Assembly: GCF_001281315.1 (NCBI RefSeq)
Contig: NZ_CP012479.1
Coordinates: 1,116,001 to 1,180,000, forward strand
Direction of reading: 5' to 3'
Source: Arthrobacter sp. ERGS1:01
GTDB lineage: Bacteria > Actinomycetota > Actinomycetes > Actinomycetales > Micrococcaceae
DNA: 64,000 bases
Positions within the stretch are counted from its first letter, which is position 1, and each line of letters begins with the position of its first letter. This document shows positions 1 to 9,083 of the stretch, piece after piece. Made by a program: the position numbers and the translations under genes. The notes beneath the pieces are model-generated. The model did no database searches and was not told the origin of the DNA. It saw only the letters and a program-made list of their open reading frames with translations.

Positions 1-561
1 CACCATGGCGGGCTTGAATCCCACGCGCTTCAGAGACGCCGTGGCGGCCATGGCCTCGGCGTAGCCCGCGTTGGACAGTTGGCCCGCCTTGGTGCTTGCG
101 GGCCACGGACCCTGGCTGCGGTAGGCGGATAACTGCTTGGGGGTGGGGAAGGCCGCCATGGCGTAGGCCTGTGCCGGTACCTGGTGGTCTTTCGCCCAAC
201 CGGCCTGGGACGTCAGGCACGGGTTCTCCGTGAACGGCAGGCCCTTGGTGAGGCCGATGACGACGAATTGCGCCGACGCGGCCGGCAGCGGCAAGCCGTA
301 GCCGCCCTGTGCCGCGGGGCATTGGGGCCACGAAATGTCGTTGCCGTAGGAGCTGGCGGGCCGGTTGGCTGCTTGCGTCGCGGATTGGGTCCCTAGCTGG
401 TTGCCGGACTGCGTGGAGGGGACATTGGCGGTCAAGAGTGCCACCGTCACGGCAAAGGCCGCGACAATGACGACGGCAACCGTCCACATCATGCGGTTGT
501 ACACCTCTACCACCCCAACTCGCCCCGCCAGGAAGCCGTGGGCCCGTTCGGATCGGTCCAA
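1..561 (-). CDS. Membrane-anchored glycoside-hydrolase-like protein (C-terminus outside window)
   Basis: This open frame runs off the left edge, so only about 187 N-terminal residues are visible. A TTG at 561 (MDRSERAHGFLAGRV) follows an AAGGGA-type ribosome site; GTG at 516 is an alternative. A short cytoplasmic basic segment is followed by one membrane helix (WTVAVVIVAAFAVTVALL) and a Thr/Ser/Gln-rich linker. An extracellular domain then begins with YGNDISWPQCP and FVVIGLTKGLPFTENPCL. That opening resembles actinobacterial extracytoplasmic domains related to GH25/DUF1906-type hydrolases, a family impression only. The substrate is unknown and the catalytic residues cannot be judged because the domain is cut. 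It is transcribed away from the ABC operon, with a hairpin at 606-641 between them. Confidence 0.72.
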   Translation of the reverse strand, partial: MDRSERAHGFLAGRVGVVEVYNRMMWTVAVVIVAAFAVTVALLTANVPSTQSGNQLGTQSATQAANRPASSYGNDISWPQCPAAQGGYGLPLPAASAQFVVIGLTKGLPFTENPCLTSQAGWAKDHQVPAQAYAMAAFPTPKQLSAYRSQGPWPASTKAGQLSNAGYAEAMAATASLKRVGFKPAMV

Positions 562-605
562 TGGCAGTCCCTTGCAGGCCAAGCTAAGCACCGGTGGCGG
601 ACACG

Positions 606-641
606 CGCAAGGGCGCACCCCGGGTGGGGTGCGCCCTTGCG
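606..641 (-). terminator. Intrinsic terminator hairpin after the ABC transporter operon
   Basis: This is a perfect 16-bp stem (arms 606-621 and 626-641) around a 4-base loop, 18 bases beyond the substrate-binding protein stop codon. The minus-strand side lacks a strong U tract; the plus-strand side has only GTTTC. It probably ends the transporter transcript and insulates the gene at 1-561. Confidence 0.6.
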
Positions 642-659
642 TTTCTAGGTCAGGGGCCG

Positions 660-1721
660 CTACTTGGCCGGGACCTTGTCGACGAACTCGGTGGTGTAGG
701 TCTTGGACAGATCGATCGTGGCTCCCTTGCCTTTGACGTTCGTGGAGTACAGGTCAAGGATCCGTAACACGTTCTTGGCGCCGTCGGCGTCCATCTTGCC
801 GTCGGCATTGAACATCGCCTTGGTTCCATCGATGGACTTCTCATAGAGTTCCGGGCCGGCGTTGGCGTAGTCCTTGGGCATCTTGGCCGCAATCTCCGCC
901 GCGGAGTGCGCGTTGATGAACTTCAGCGCGCCCACAAACGCGTTGGCGACCTTTTGCACGGTTTCGGGGTTCTTCTTCACGAAGTCGCAGGACATGTAGA
1001 CGGACGCCGCCGGGTACAGCCCGCCCAGGGCCGCCTTGGTCCCTTCTTCCGTGCGCATGTCGATGAGCACCTTGCCCTGGCCGCTCTTGACGAGCTGGGC
1101 GATCGTGGGATCGGTGGTCATGCCGGCGTCGATCCCGCCGTTGTTCATGGCGGCAATGAACGTTTGCCCGGCACCGACCTTGGCGGGAGTGTACGCCTTG
1201 ACGCCGGCCTGCCCGGCCAGTGCCTGGGTTAGGAAGTCCGTGGAGGAGCCCAGGGACGTGATGCCCAGGTTCTTCCCCTCGAAGTCCTTCGCGCTGGTGA
1301 TGGTGGCGGCCTTGCTCGCGGCCACCATCTCCGCCTCGCCGGGAATGTTGGCCAGCTGCACCACTGATTCGATGCACTGCCCCTTCGCCTGCAGGTCCAC
1401 GGTGTGGTCGTAGAAGCCCACAACGCCCTGGGAGGCGCCCGTCAGCAGGGAGTTCTCGGCGTTGGCGCCGGATTGTTCGTTCAGCAGGTTGACCTTCACG
1501 CCTTCCTTTTCAAAGAGACCGAGGCCTTCGGCCAGTTTGGCCGGCATGTAGATGACCTTTTCCAGGCCGCCCACGATGATGGTCACCTCGGGCTTGCCGG
1601 CGGCGTCGGCCTTGACCTCGTTGCTGCTGGTGCGGCAGCCGCTGAGCCCCACGGCGAGTGCTGCCGTCATGACGAGGGAGGCTGCCTGGAGCGTGCGTCG
1701 TTGCACGGAATTGTTCTTCAC
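660..1721 (-). CDS. ABC transporter substrate-binding lipoprotein, NMT1/SsuA-like
   Basis: A 353-residue extracytoplasmic solute receptor. The N-terminus has a basic start, a hydrophobic core and a lipobox LSGC with the lipidated Cys at residue 29, so the mature protein is tethered outside the membrane. The body resembles the NMT1/SsuA family that binds sulfonates, nitrate, taurine or thiamine precursors (IIVGGLEKVIYMPAKLAEGLGLFEKEGV near residue 47). The start is GTG at 1721 with AAGGA upstream. It is the last gene of a three-gene operon with permease (12-base gap) and ATPase. The substrate cannot be read from sequence; aliphatic sulfonate is only the most common annotation of the family. 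Confidence 0.85.
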   Translation of the reverse strand: MKNNSVQRRTLQAASLVMTAALAVGLSGCRTSSNEVKADAAGKPEVTIIVGGLEKVIYMPAKLAEGLGLFEKEGVKVNLLNEQSGANAENSLLTGASQGVVGFYDHTVDLQAKGQCIESVVQLANIPGEAEMVAASKAATITSAKDFEGKNLGITSLGSSTDFLTQALAGQAGVKAYTPAKVGAGQTFIAAMNNGGIDAGMTTDPTIAQLVKSGQGKVLIDMRTEEGTKAALGGLYPAASVYMSCDFVKKNPETVQKVANAFVGALKFINAHSAAEIAAKMPKDYANAGPELYEKSIDGTKAMFNADGKMDADGAKNVLRILDLYSTNVKGKGATIDLSKTYTTEFVDKVPAK

Positions 1722-1733
1722 GGGATTCCTTCT

Positions 1734-2612
1734 TTAGATGCCGAGTGATTGGGTTTTGGACTGGGTGGGGCGCCACTTCAGGAGCCTGTTCTCGGCGCCG
1801 GTGATGAGCATTTCGGCCAACAGCGCCACCACGGTGACGATGATCATGCCGGCGTAGATGCCTGCGGAGTCGAACGTGCCCTGGGCATTGGCGATCAGCA
1901 TGCCCATGCCCTTTTTGGCGCCGGCATATTCGCCCACGATGGCGCCGATCAAGGCGAAGCCAAACGCGGTGTGCAGGGAGGACAGGATCCAGGTGGTGGC
2001 GCTGGGGAGCACGATGGAGCGCAGGATCTTCCCCTCGCTGGCGCCGAGGATGCGGGCGTTGTTGACCACGTTTTTGTCCACCTCGCGAGCCCCCGTGAAC
2101 GCGTTGAAGAACACGGCAAAGAACACCAGGACCACCACTGTGGCCACCTTGGAGCTGATGTCGAAGCCGAACCAGAGGATGAACAGTGCGGCGAGGACGA
2201 TGCGGGGGACGGCGTTGGCGCCCTTGATGAACGGGGAGAACACATTGGCCAGGAAGTCGCTGCGGCCCAGGAGCACGCCCAGGACGATGCCGGCGATCGT
2301 GCCGATGATGAAGCCAAGGACCGCCTCAAGGACCGTGTAGCCGAGGTTTTCCCAGACCGAGCCGAATTGGGTTCCCGAGGTGAACCATTGGACGAGCCTG
2401 GCCCAGATTTCCGAGGGCCGTGAGTAGAAGAACGGGTCGATGAAGTAGGTGGCGGCGATTTCCCAGCTGCCAAGCCACAGCACCACGATCAAGGCGCGCA
2501 GCGTCCATACCTTGGCGGTGGTGGCGCGCACCGACTTGCGGGCGTTGGCCAGCAGTTCGGCCTCGCGTTCGGGCGCCAACTTGTAGGCGGGGGCGGGGGT
2601 GATGGTTGTCAT
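1734..2612 (-). CDS. ABC transporter permease, SsuC/TauC type
   Basis: A 292-residue inner-membrane permease with about six hydrophobic segments and a BPD_transp_1 domain. The cytoplasmic EAA-type coupling loop reads NNARILGASEGKILRSIVLP, which docks onto the ATPase. The ATG at 2612 (MTTITPAPAYK) is chosen because AGGAACC lies just upstream and a cytoplasmic head precedes the first helix. A longer in-frame extension would overlap the ATPase gene by some 260 bases and has no family similarity. It sits 11 bases after the ATPase gene. It forms the channel for the importer fed by the lipoprotein at 660-1721. Confidence 0.87.
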   Translation of the reverse strand: MTTITPAPAYKLAPEREAELLANARKSVRATTAKVWTLRALIVVLWLGSWEIAATYFIDPFFYSRPSEIWARLVQWFTSGTQFGSVWENLGYTVLEAVLGFIIGTIAGIVLGVLLGRSDFLANVFSPFIKGANAVPRIVLAALFILWFGFDISSKVATVVVLVFFAVFFNAFTGAREVDKNVVNNARILGASEGKILRSIVLPSATTWILSSLHTAFGFALIGAIVGEYAGAKKGMGMLIANAQGTFDSAGIYAGMIIVTVVALLAEMLITGAENRLLKWRPTQSKTQSLGI

Positions 2613-2623
2613 GGTTGCGGTTC

Positions 2624-3448
2624 CTATCCGGCCAGGCTTGCCGCGGAGCGGGCCTGTTCCACTTCTTCGCGCAGGGAATTCCACACATCCCGGTAGATGG
2701 ACAGGAATTCGGGGGTGAGCCGGACTTCCTCCACATCGCGCGGGCGGGGGAGGGTGACCGGGAAATCGGCCTTGATGGTGGCCGGGCTGGCCGTCATGAC
2801 CACCACCCGGTCCGCCAGTGCAATGGCTTCCTCGAGGTCGTGGGTGACGAACACGATCGCGGCGTTCGAGCCCTGCCACAGGCGGAGCAATTCGGTCTGC
2901 ATGAGCTGCCGGGTCTGGACGTCAAGGGCACTGAACGGTTCGTCCATCAGGATGATTTCGGGCTCGTTCACCAGGGTTTGGGCGAGTGCCACGCGTTTGC
3001 GCATGCCGCCGGAAAGCTGGTGTGGGTAGTACTTTTCAAACTTTGCCAGCCCCACCTTTTCGACCCAGACGCGGGCCTTCTCACGGGCCGTGGCCCGGTC
3101 AAGGCCCTGGTAGCGGGGGCCGGAGGCAACGTTGTCCAGCACCGACTGCCACGGCAGTGTGGCATCGGTCTGGAACATGTAGCCAACGCCCTTGGGGATG
3201 CTGGTGACGAGCTTGCCGCGGACGTAGGTCTCGCCTTCGGAGGCCCGCTCCAGTCCCGAGACCAGGGAAAGGGTCGTGGACTTGCCGCACCCCGTGGGGC
3301 CGACGACGGCGACGAACTCCCCGGGTGCCACGCTGAGGGTGACGTTGTGGATGGCTGTGTGGATGCCCCCGCCGTTTTTGGGGAATCGTTTCGTGGCGCC
3401 GCGCAGTTCGATCAGCGGCGCGGCGGGCGGGTCAAGCGTTGAACGCAT
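2624..3448 (-). CDS. ABC transporter ATP-binding protein, SsuB/TauB type
   Basis: A 274-residue ATPase that powers the importer. The motifs are in order: Walker A GPTGCGKST, Q-loop in MFQTDATLPW, signature LSGGMRKRVALAQ, Walker B IILMDEPFSALD and H-loop FVTHDLEEAI. The ATG at 3448 (MRSTLDPP) has AAGGAG six bases upstream; an earlier ATG at 3472 lacks this. It is the first gene of the transporter operon and is divergent from the two-component system at 3679, so the roughly 230-base intergenic region should hold both promoters. The fold assignment is firm; the substrate depends on partner genes. Confidence 0.9.
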   Translation of the reverse strand: MRSTLDPPAAPLIELRGATKRFPKNGGGIHTAIHNVTLSVAPGEFVAVVGPTGCGKSTTLSLVSGLERASEGETYVRGKLVTSIPKGVGYMFQTDATLPWQSVLDNVASGPRYQGLDRATAREKARVWVEKVGLAKFEKYYPHQLSGGMRKRVALAQTLVNEPEIILMDEPFSALDVQTRQLMQTELLRLWQGSNAAIVFVTHDLEEAIALADRVVVMTASPATIKADFPVTLPRPRDVEEVRLTPEFLSIYRDVWNSLREEVEQARSAASLAG

Positions 3449-3678
3449 TTTCGCTCCTTGGAGTGGTGGCAAGAAATTCGTGGAGGCCGTGCCGTGAATT
3501 GGTGATCCGGGTCACAGTTTGGTTGGTGGAGAAGACGTTACGGGTGGTTGTGTGGGCTGCGGCCGGTTTAGCTGGTTGATGCCGCATGGGAATCGTTGAA
3601 CTTGTTTTGCGCATTGTGCTCATGGGGAATTGGCGCGATGGGCGCCGGCTGGTTACCGTTGATGTGCGGCGGGTCACA

Positions 3679-5406
3679 ATGGGTGCCGATGACGGAATGG
3701 AGCAACGGCCGGTGCCAGATCTTGCAGGACCGCGCCAAAGGCGGCGCGGATTGTCCTTTTCCGCGCGCATGCTCCTCCAGCAACTGCTGGTCATTGCCCT
3801 CATGGTGGTGCTGGCCACCGTCGTCTATGGCTGGCTGACTTTCCACCGGGTGAACGAGGCCGTGGGCGGAAAGACCCTGGCGGTAGCCCAGACCGTTGCG
3901 GAGGACGATGACCTCCGGGCCGTCCTCTCCGCTCCGCCGCCCAAGGTACTCTCACCGGAAACGCTTGCCACCGGCCCCGTGCAGCAATTGGCGCAACACG
4001 TCCGCGGACGCACCGGCGCCTTGTTCGTCGTCGTGACCGACAGGGACGGCATCCGCTGGGCACACCCCAACCCCGCACTGCTGGGGCGACTCGTCAGCAC
4101 CAGCCCCGACGCCGCGCTGAGTGGCCAGGAGGTCACCACGAGCGAGGTGGGCAGCCTTGGGCCGTCAGTGCGCTCAAAGGTGCCCGTCCGCTCCATCGAT
4201 GGGACGGAAATCGTGGGCGAGGTCAGCGTCGGCTACCCGACCCAGCTGGTCCTGGACGGCGTCGTGTCCTCCGGCTGGGCCATTGTGGGTGTGGGTGTTG
4301 GGGCCATGGTGCTGGGTGCCGTCGGATCCACCATGCTGAGCCGCCGCCTGCGCAGGGACACGCTGGGGCTGGAACCGGTGGAGATCGGCACGCTGGTGCA
4401 GGACCAGGAGGTGGTGCTGTTCGGGGTGGACGAGGGCGTGATCGGGGTGGGTCCGGACCGACGCGTGACGGTGTGCAACGCCAAGGCGCGGCGGCTGCTG
4501 GACCTGGACGAACCGGAGGGCCGCACCCTGGCCGAGCTCGGTCTCCCCGCCGCCGTGCCCCTGCTGCTCGATGCCGGAGCCGACGACGACGGAACCGCGG
4601 TCCAGGTGGTTGTCTCCGAACACGTATTGCTCGTGTCAGCACGCAAAGTGGTGCGCGCCGGCCGCGACCTTGGCTGGGTGCTGATGGTGCGGGACAGGAC
4701 GGATGTGCAGGCGTTGACCCGGCAGTTGGATGCCGTGGGCGCCCTGACCACGGCCCTGCGCGCGCAGCGCCACGAGTTCGCGAACCGGCTGCACACCGTA
4801 TCCGGGCTCCTTGACATTGGTCGTCCGGACCAGGCAGCGGACTATCTGCACACAACCCTTGAATCGGGGCCGCTGAAGTACCCCTTGGAAAATGCGGCAC
4901 TGCTATCGGACACATATTTGCTGGCGTTCCTTGGGGCCAAGAGTACGCAGGCGGCCGAGAAAGGTGTCCGGCTCCGGCTCGGCGCGGCGACCCTGCTGCA
5001 CAGCGGCGTCAGCGACGCCGCAAACGTCACCACGGTCCTGGGCAATCTGGTGGACAACGCCGTGGTTGCCGCCGTGCAGGGTGTTGCGACGGACCGTTGG
5101 GTGGAGGTCGAGCTGCTCAGCGACGGCACCGAGCTGTTCATGACGGTGGCCGACTCCGGCAACGGCGTCGAACCCGATCACCGGGAACTCGCATTCCGGG
5201 AAGGCTTCACCACGGCACCGCAGCTGCCCGATGGGCATGCGGACGGCCACGGGGAGGGGCTTGGGTTGGCACTGTCACGGCAAATCGCGCGTATTGGCGG
5301 TGGCGACGTATGGCTGCTAAGCGACGGGGGAGACGGGGCCGGAGCGGTGTTTGCTGCGCGGCTGAACAACGCACTTGATGGGGAAGGGGGAGGCCATGAC
5401 GGCTGA
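3679..5406 (+). CDS. Sensor histidine kinase, CitA/DcuS family
   Basis: A membrane kinase of about 575 residues. A first helix (about residues 30-52, LLVIALMVVLATVVYGWL) precedes an extracytoplasmic sensor domain, a second helix (SGWAIVGVGVGAMVLGAV), a cytoplasmic PAS-like region and the kinase core. The phospho-acceptor box is QRHEFANRLHT (His about 365), the N-box GNLVDNAVV (Asn about 460) and the G-box GEGLGLALSR. HEFxNxLH is typical of the CitA/DcuS/DctB class that senses di- and tricarboxylates. The start is uncertain: ATGs at 3586, 3679 and 3697 all lack a good ribosome site. It overlaps the regulator gene by 11 bases. Confidence 0.85.
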   Translation: MGADDGMEQRPVPDLAGPRQRRRGLSFSARMLLQQLLVIALMVVLATVVYGWLTFHRVNEAVGGKTLAVAQTVAEDDDLRAVLSAPPPKVLSPETLATGPVQQLAQHVRGRTGALFVVVTDRDGIRWAHPNPALLGRLVSTSPDAALSGQEVTTSEVGSLGPSVRSKVPVRSIDGTEIVGEVSVGYPTQLVLDGVVSSGWAIVGVGVGAMVLGAVGSTMLSRRLRRDTLGLEPVEIGTLVQDQEVVLFGVDEGVIGVGPDRRVTVCNAKARRLLDLDEPEGRTLAELGLPAAVPLLLDAGADDDGTAVQVVVSEHVLLVSARKVVRAGRDLGWVLMVRDRTDVQALTRQLDAVGALTTALRAQRHEFANRLHTVSGLLDIGRPDQAADYLHTTLESGPLKYPLENAALLSDTYLLAFLGAKSTQAAEKGVRLRLGAATLLHSGVSDAANVTTVLGNLVDNAVVAAVQGVATDRWVEVELLSDGTELFMTVADSGNGVEPDHRELAFREGFTTAPQLPDGHADGHGEGLGLALSRQIARIGGGDVWLLSDGGDGAGAVFAARLNNALDGEGGGHDG

Positions 5407-6055
5407 ACTTCGCGTATTGATAGTCGACGACGACTTCCATGTGGCGCAGCTGCACAAGGCGTATGTGGATGCCGTGCCGGGATTTGCGGCGCTCGAACCG
5501 GTGGGTGGCGGTGAGGCTGCCCTGCGGGCCGTGCAGTCTTTGCGCCCCGACCTGTTGCTCGTGGATGTCTACCTGCCGGACTGGAATGGCCTGGACGTAT
5601 TGCGCGGCGTGGATGTTGACGCCTTTGTGCTTTCTGCCGCGGCCGACGCCGAGTCGTTGCGCAAGGCGGTCCGGCGCGGGGCGCTGGCCTACCTGATCAA
5701 ACCGTTCACGCAGGAGATGCTTGCGGAGCGGCTTCGCGGTTACGCCCGTTACCGGCGGCTGCTGGACACCGACGCAGTCCTGGACCAGGAGGCTGTCTCC
5801 CGGGCGCTGCGCCAGCTCAGCCCGGGAAACGCCGGCGCGAAGCCTCGTACGGTCACGGAGAAAGCGGTGCTCGAGGCCGTGACTCGGGTGCCGGGAGCGT
5901 CGACCGCTGCGGAGGTAGCGGCCGCCGTGGGCATGTCCCGCGCCACGGCGCAAAGGTACTTGTCTTCGCTGGTGGAGGAGGGCTCCGTTGCGGTGGCCCT
6001 GAGGTATGGGGCGGCCGGCCGGCCGGAACACGAATATCGGGTGCGGGCGGAATAG
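5396..6055 (+). CDS. Response regulator, CitB/DcuR family
   Basis: A 219-residue DNA-binding response regulator and partner of the kinase just upstream. The receiver domain has the acidic pocket VDDD (11-13), phospho-Asp57 in LLLVDVYLPDWNG and Lys102 in AYLIKPF. The C-terminus has a helix-turn-helix (AAEVAAAVGMSRATAQRYLSSL). The ATG at 5396 has GGGGGAGG upstream and overlaps the kinase stop, implying translational coupling. Family members activate carboxylate uptake or catabolic genes. Here the only adjacent transport genes are the divergent ABC operon, a plausible but unproven target. Confidence 0.88.
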   Translation: MTAELRVLIVDDDFHVAQLHKAYVDAVPGFAALEPVGGGEAALRAVQSLRPDLLLVDVYLPDWNGLDVLRGVDVDAFVLSAAADAESLRKAVRRGALAYLIKPFTQEMLAERLRGYARYRRLLDTDAVLDQEAVSRALRQLSPGNAGAKPRTVTEKAVLEAVTRVPGASTAAEVAAAVGMSRATAQRYLSSLVEEGSVAVALRYGAAGRPEHEYRVRAE

Positions 6056-6167
6056 GTAGCCGCGTGGGCTGCCTCGACTGTGCCTGGTCCTCCGTGCCCG
6101 GGCGGAAGGCGGGAACGCAGACGGCAACCGCTCACGGAGAGCCATTCGGACGGGTGAGCCACTGACT

Positions 6168-8327
6168 TTAGCCCGTCGTGCCCGGGAGGGGTGGTGGTTG
6201 GGTGGTGTAGTGGTGGCCGGTGGGGGTGGTGATTCGGGTGCCGGGCAGGGTGGTGCCGTCGGTGGTGGTGCCGTCGGTGGTGGTGTCATCGATGGTGGTG
6301 CCGTGGTGGGTTGGGCTGGCCTTGCTGGTGTTGTCGGCGTAGTGGTCAACGTCGGGGTCCGGGTTTTCTGGCTGGTGTGTGTGGGTGTGCCAGCCGGGGG
6401 TTTCCTTGATTTGGTTGCAGGCGGTGCACAGTCCCTGGCCGTTGGATACGGTGGTGGGGCCGCCGGCGGCGTAGGCCTTGATGTGGTCGTATTGACGGAT
6501 CGGCGCATCACACCAGGGCGTCGCACAGCGTTGATCGCGCAGGCGCAGGAATTCCTTCATGCCCTCCGGAAACAACCTCGCTTTCGAATCCATGGCCAAC
6601 AGTATGTTGTTGTCGGGGTGGGTGAAGAGGCGTTTCAACCACACCCGTGACGCCCGGCCCCCACCACCACGCGCACCACCGCCACCGCCACGATCGTCGC
6701 TGTCGCCAACCAGGCCCGGACTATCCTCCGTTGTGGAGCCTCCACCAGGGGCCTTGTTTTCACTGGTGGCATTGGTGGTGGTGCCTAGTATCCAGGTGCG
6801 GGCGGTCGGGGCTGGGATCGGGTCGTAGCCAGCCAGGATCGCGGGATCGTTCGCACCGTCGAAGAGCGCCCTATCCGTCATGATCAACTCCACCAGGATC
6901 TCCGGCTCCACCACCTGCGTACACGAGGCGACCCACGCATCAGTGACCGCGCTGCCCCCGGTCCGGGGACTCCGGATGCCCGGGATGTAGGGGCCGTCAG
7001 CGGTGGCCGGAGTGGTACCGGTGAGTGGGGTGGGAGGGGTCCCGTCGCCCCTCACCCCCGGGGTTTCCGAGGGGTCTGAGGATCCTGCGAGTGTCGGGTC
7101 AGGGGTCCGGTCTGGGTTTGGGTGTGGGGTGCAGGGGGTGTGGTTTGTGAGGCGGTGGAGGAGGGTGTCGGCCATGAGTTGGCCCTTGCCCCGCACGTCG
7201 CCGGCGGCTTTCGCGTTGTCGGCGATCCGGGTCAGGGTCGCGAGGACTTTCACGCCGTGGCGGAGGGGTAGGAGTGCGGTGAGCAGGGTCATGCCGTCCG
7301 CGGCCGGACGCAGGGAAACATAGCGGTCGGTTTCTGCTTTCTCCAACCGCTGCACGAAGACTTCCGGTTCCAACCGGTAGGCGGCTTTGCGGGCCCGGGC
7401 GGCCAGTTCACGATTCCCCCACCCGGATAGTTGTCTCGGGTCGGTACAGAGTTGGTTATCAACAGCGGCTCGGTGGTCTTGGGTGAGGAAGACGGTTTCG
7501 CGGGCGATGATTCCGGCCCGGTACTCATTCAACGCTCCGGTCCCTAGGGCGGTGAGGGTGTGGGGTAGTTCCCGCACCAGGACTTGGGCGAGTTCACAGA
7601 GTTGTCGGCCCCGATGCGGCGACTCCGACCTGGCTAATCCGATTTGGGTCCCCACACCCTGGCCGAGTTTGTTGGTCTCGATCCCGGACCGGGCCTGGGT
7701 GAGGCGTTGCTGGGCCATCAAGAGAACTTCGGCCCGGGCTTGGACCGCGCACAGGGCGTTCTTCGCCCCTTCAGCGGCCGAGATGACATCGACCAGGGCG
7801 CCGGGATCCACCCGGTCCACCACGAATGGGTCAAAACCCACCCCCGCCTCCACTACCCCACCCAGGGCAGCCAGGACAGCCGTGGCATCACCGGCCCGGG
7901 TCGCGGCCTTCGTGGCGGCGGTTTTGGTGCCGCCGGCGTGGCCGGCCAGATCAGCCACCGCCTCCAACGACCGCCCCTCACCCAACGCCGCCTGGAGCAG
8001 ATCGTCAGCGTCGCCGGCCCGCACGGCCGCCCGGTCCGCTAACACGTGGGCGAGGGCCGCATCGAGCTGCGCCACCAGCACCGGATCAAAAAACGCCGAA
8101 CACCGGGCGGTCAACGCGGTTGCTGCGACGACCAGGGTGCCACAGTCCACCGGATCCGCCTGGCAGTCGGCGGAATGGATACCAGCCAACCTCAGGGTCG
8201 TGGCCGGAAGCGAGGGAAGAGGGTCCGGCATTTCATCAGCGCTGGAGGGCCTCGACGCAGGGGTAGTGAGGTGGGAGGGGTCCAACCACTCCGGTGCCGC
8301 CATGTTCATCACCGCCCGCGAATCCAA
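6168..8327 (-). CDS. DUF222 / HNH endonuclease-domain protein
   Basis: A 719-residue protein of the DUF222-HNH (13E12-repeat-like) family, commonly multicopy in Arthrobacter and mycobacteria. The N-terminal two thirds form the DUF222 helical region. Near residue 590 is an HNH fold with paired cysteines: LRDQRCATPWCDAPIRQYDH, then GGPTTVSNGQGLCTACNQIK. This retains the DH/N/H pattern and CxxxxC/CxxC zinc ligands. The C-terminus ends in a Thr/Asp/Gly-rich repeat (TTDGTTTDGTT) encoded by 15-base tandem repeats. The function is unknown; some members are thought to be mobile-intron-like or defence nucleases. The ATG at 8309 (MNMAAPEW) is an alternative start. Confidence 0.85.
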   Translation of the reverse strand: MDSRAVMNMAAPEWLDPSHLTTPASRPSSADEMPDPLPSLPATTLRLAGIHSADCQADPVDCGTLVVAATALTARCSAFFDPVLVAQLDAALAHVLADRAAVRAGDADDLLQAALGEGRSLEAVADLAGHAGGTKTAATKAATRAGDATAVLAALGGVVEAGVGFDPFVVDRVDPGALVDVISAAEGAKNALCAVQARAEVLLMAQQRLTQARSGIETNKLGQGVGTQIGLARSESPHRGRQLCELAQVLVRELPHTLTALGTGALNEYRAGIIARETVFLTQDHRAAVDNQLCTDPRQLSGWGNRELAARARKAAYRLEPEVFVQRLEKAETDRYVSLRPAADGMTLLTALLPLRHGVKVLATLTRIADNAKAAGDVRGKGQLMADTLLHRLTNHTPCTPHPNPDRTPDPTLAGSSDPSETPGVRGDGTPPTPLTGTTPATADGPYIPGIRSPRTGGSAVTDAWVASCTQVVEPEILVELIMTDRALFDGANDPAILAGYDPIPAPTARTWILGTTTNATSENKAPGGGSTTEDSPGLVGDSDDRGGGGGARGGGGRASRVWLKRLFTHPDNNILLAMDSKARLFPEGMKEFLRLRDQRCATPWCDAPIRQYDHIKAYAAGGPTTVSNGQGLCTACNQIKETPGWHTHTHQPENPDPDVDHYADNTSKASPTHHGTTIDDTTTDGTTTDGTTLPGTRITTPTGHHYTTQPPPLPGTTG
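6250..6304. repeat. 15-base tandem repeat in the C-terminal coding region of the HNH protein
   Basis: About three and a half copies of a 15-base unit (TGGTGCCGTCGGTGG; the third copy varies) encode Thr-Thr-Asp-Gly-Thr on the minus strand. The unit keeps frame, so copy changes alter only linker length. Confidence 0.7.
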
Positions 8328-8519
8328 AGAAACCCTGAGAACCCCTCAAACAGAAGCAATGCTTGACCAGAAAATATGCTGAATAAGAATCAATGTTTGA
8401 GAAGGATTTATCTTCCTACTACATAAATTCTAGATCGTGGCACCGACACAAACCACCCAAAAACGGCCCCGCAGGTGAATCTGTGGAGAACAAAACCCGG
8501 GCACCCGGCTGTGGAGGAA

Positions 8520-9083
8520 TCAACCGCCCAGCGTATCCGGAAGGATCCTTTGGAACAGCACATGGTCCTGCCAGCGGCCGTCAATGCGGATGTAGTTTTC
8601 CGCCAGGCCGATCCGGGAAAAACCGTTCCGGCCGAGCACCGTCTGGGAACCGGTGTTGTGGACAAGCGTGCCCGCCTGGAGCCGGTGGAGGCCCAATCCG
8701 GCAGCCGCCGAGCAGGCAAAACTGGCGGCGGCCGTGGCCAGGCCCCGGCCCTGGTAGTCCTGTGCGATCCAGTAGCCCAGGTGCCCGTTCTGGAAGGCAC
8801 CGCGGACAATGTCGTTCAGCGAAATGCGGCCCACCACGGCCTGTCCGTCCAGCAAAACCCAGAACAAGCCGCGCCCGGCGGCCTGTTCGGCAACGGCGTT
8901 GGCCAGCAGCGGGCGCTGTCCGGCGGGCGTGTAGAAGGCTTCGGGCCGTACGGGCTCCCACGGTTGCAGGAATGCACGGTTGCGGACGTAGGCAGCCGCC
9001 ACGGCACCGGCGTCGTCCTCGGTCACGAACCGGATGGACACGCCGTCGCGCAATACGGAAGGGCCCTCGGCGGGGTCAGACAC
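8520..9083 (-). CDS. GNAT acetyltransferase, RimJ/RimL-like
   Basis: A 187-residue N-acetyltransferase. Recognisable elements are RDGVSIRFVTEDDAGAVAAAY at the start, the acetyl-CoA pocket region LGYWIAQDYQGRGLATAA (Q/RxxGxA-like) and the C-terminal GFSRIGLAENYIRIDG. These match the Acetyltransf_3 group that modifies ribosomal protein N-termini, small molecules or antibiotics. The GTG at 9083 is preferred since it overlaps the Rieske gene stop by only 8 bases; the ATG at 9119 would overlap by 44. The substrate is not predictable. Confidence 0.78.
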   Translation of the reverse strand: MSDPAEGPSVLRDGVSIRFVTEDDAGAVAAAYVRNRAFLQPWEPVRPEAFYTPAGQRPLLANAVAEQAAGRGLFWVLLDGQAVVGRISLNDIVRGAFQNGHLGYWIAQDYQGRGLATAAASFACSAAAGLGLHRLQAGTLVHNTGSQTVLGRNGFSRIGLAENYIRIDGRWQDHVLFQRILPDTLGG

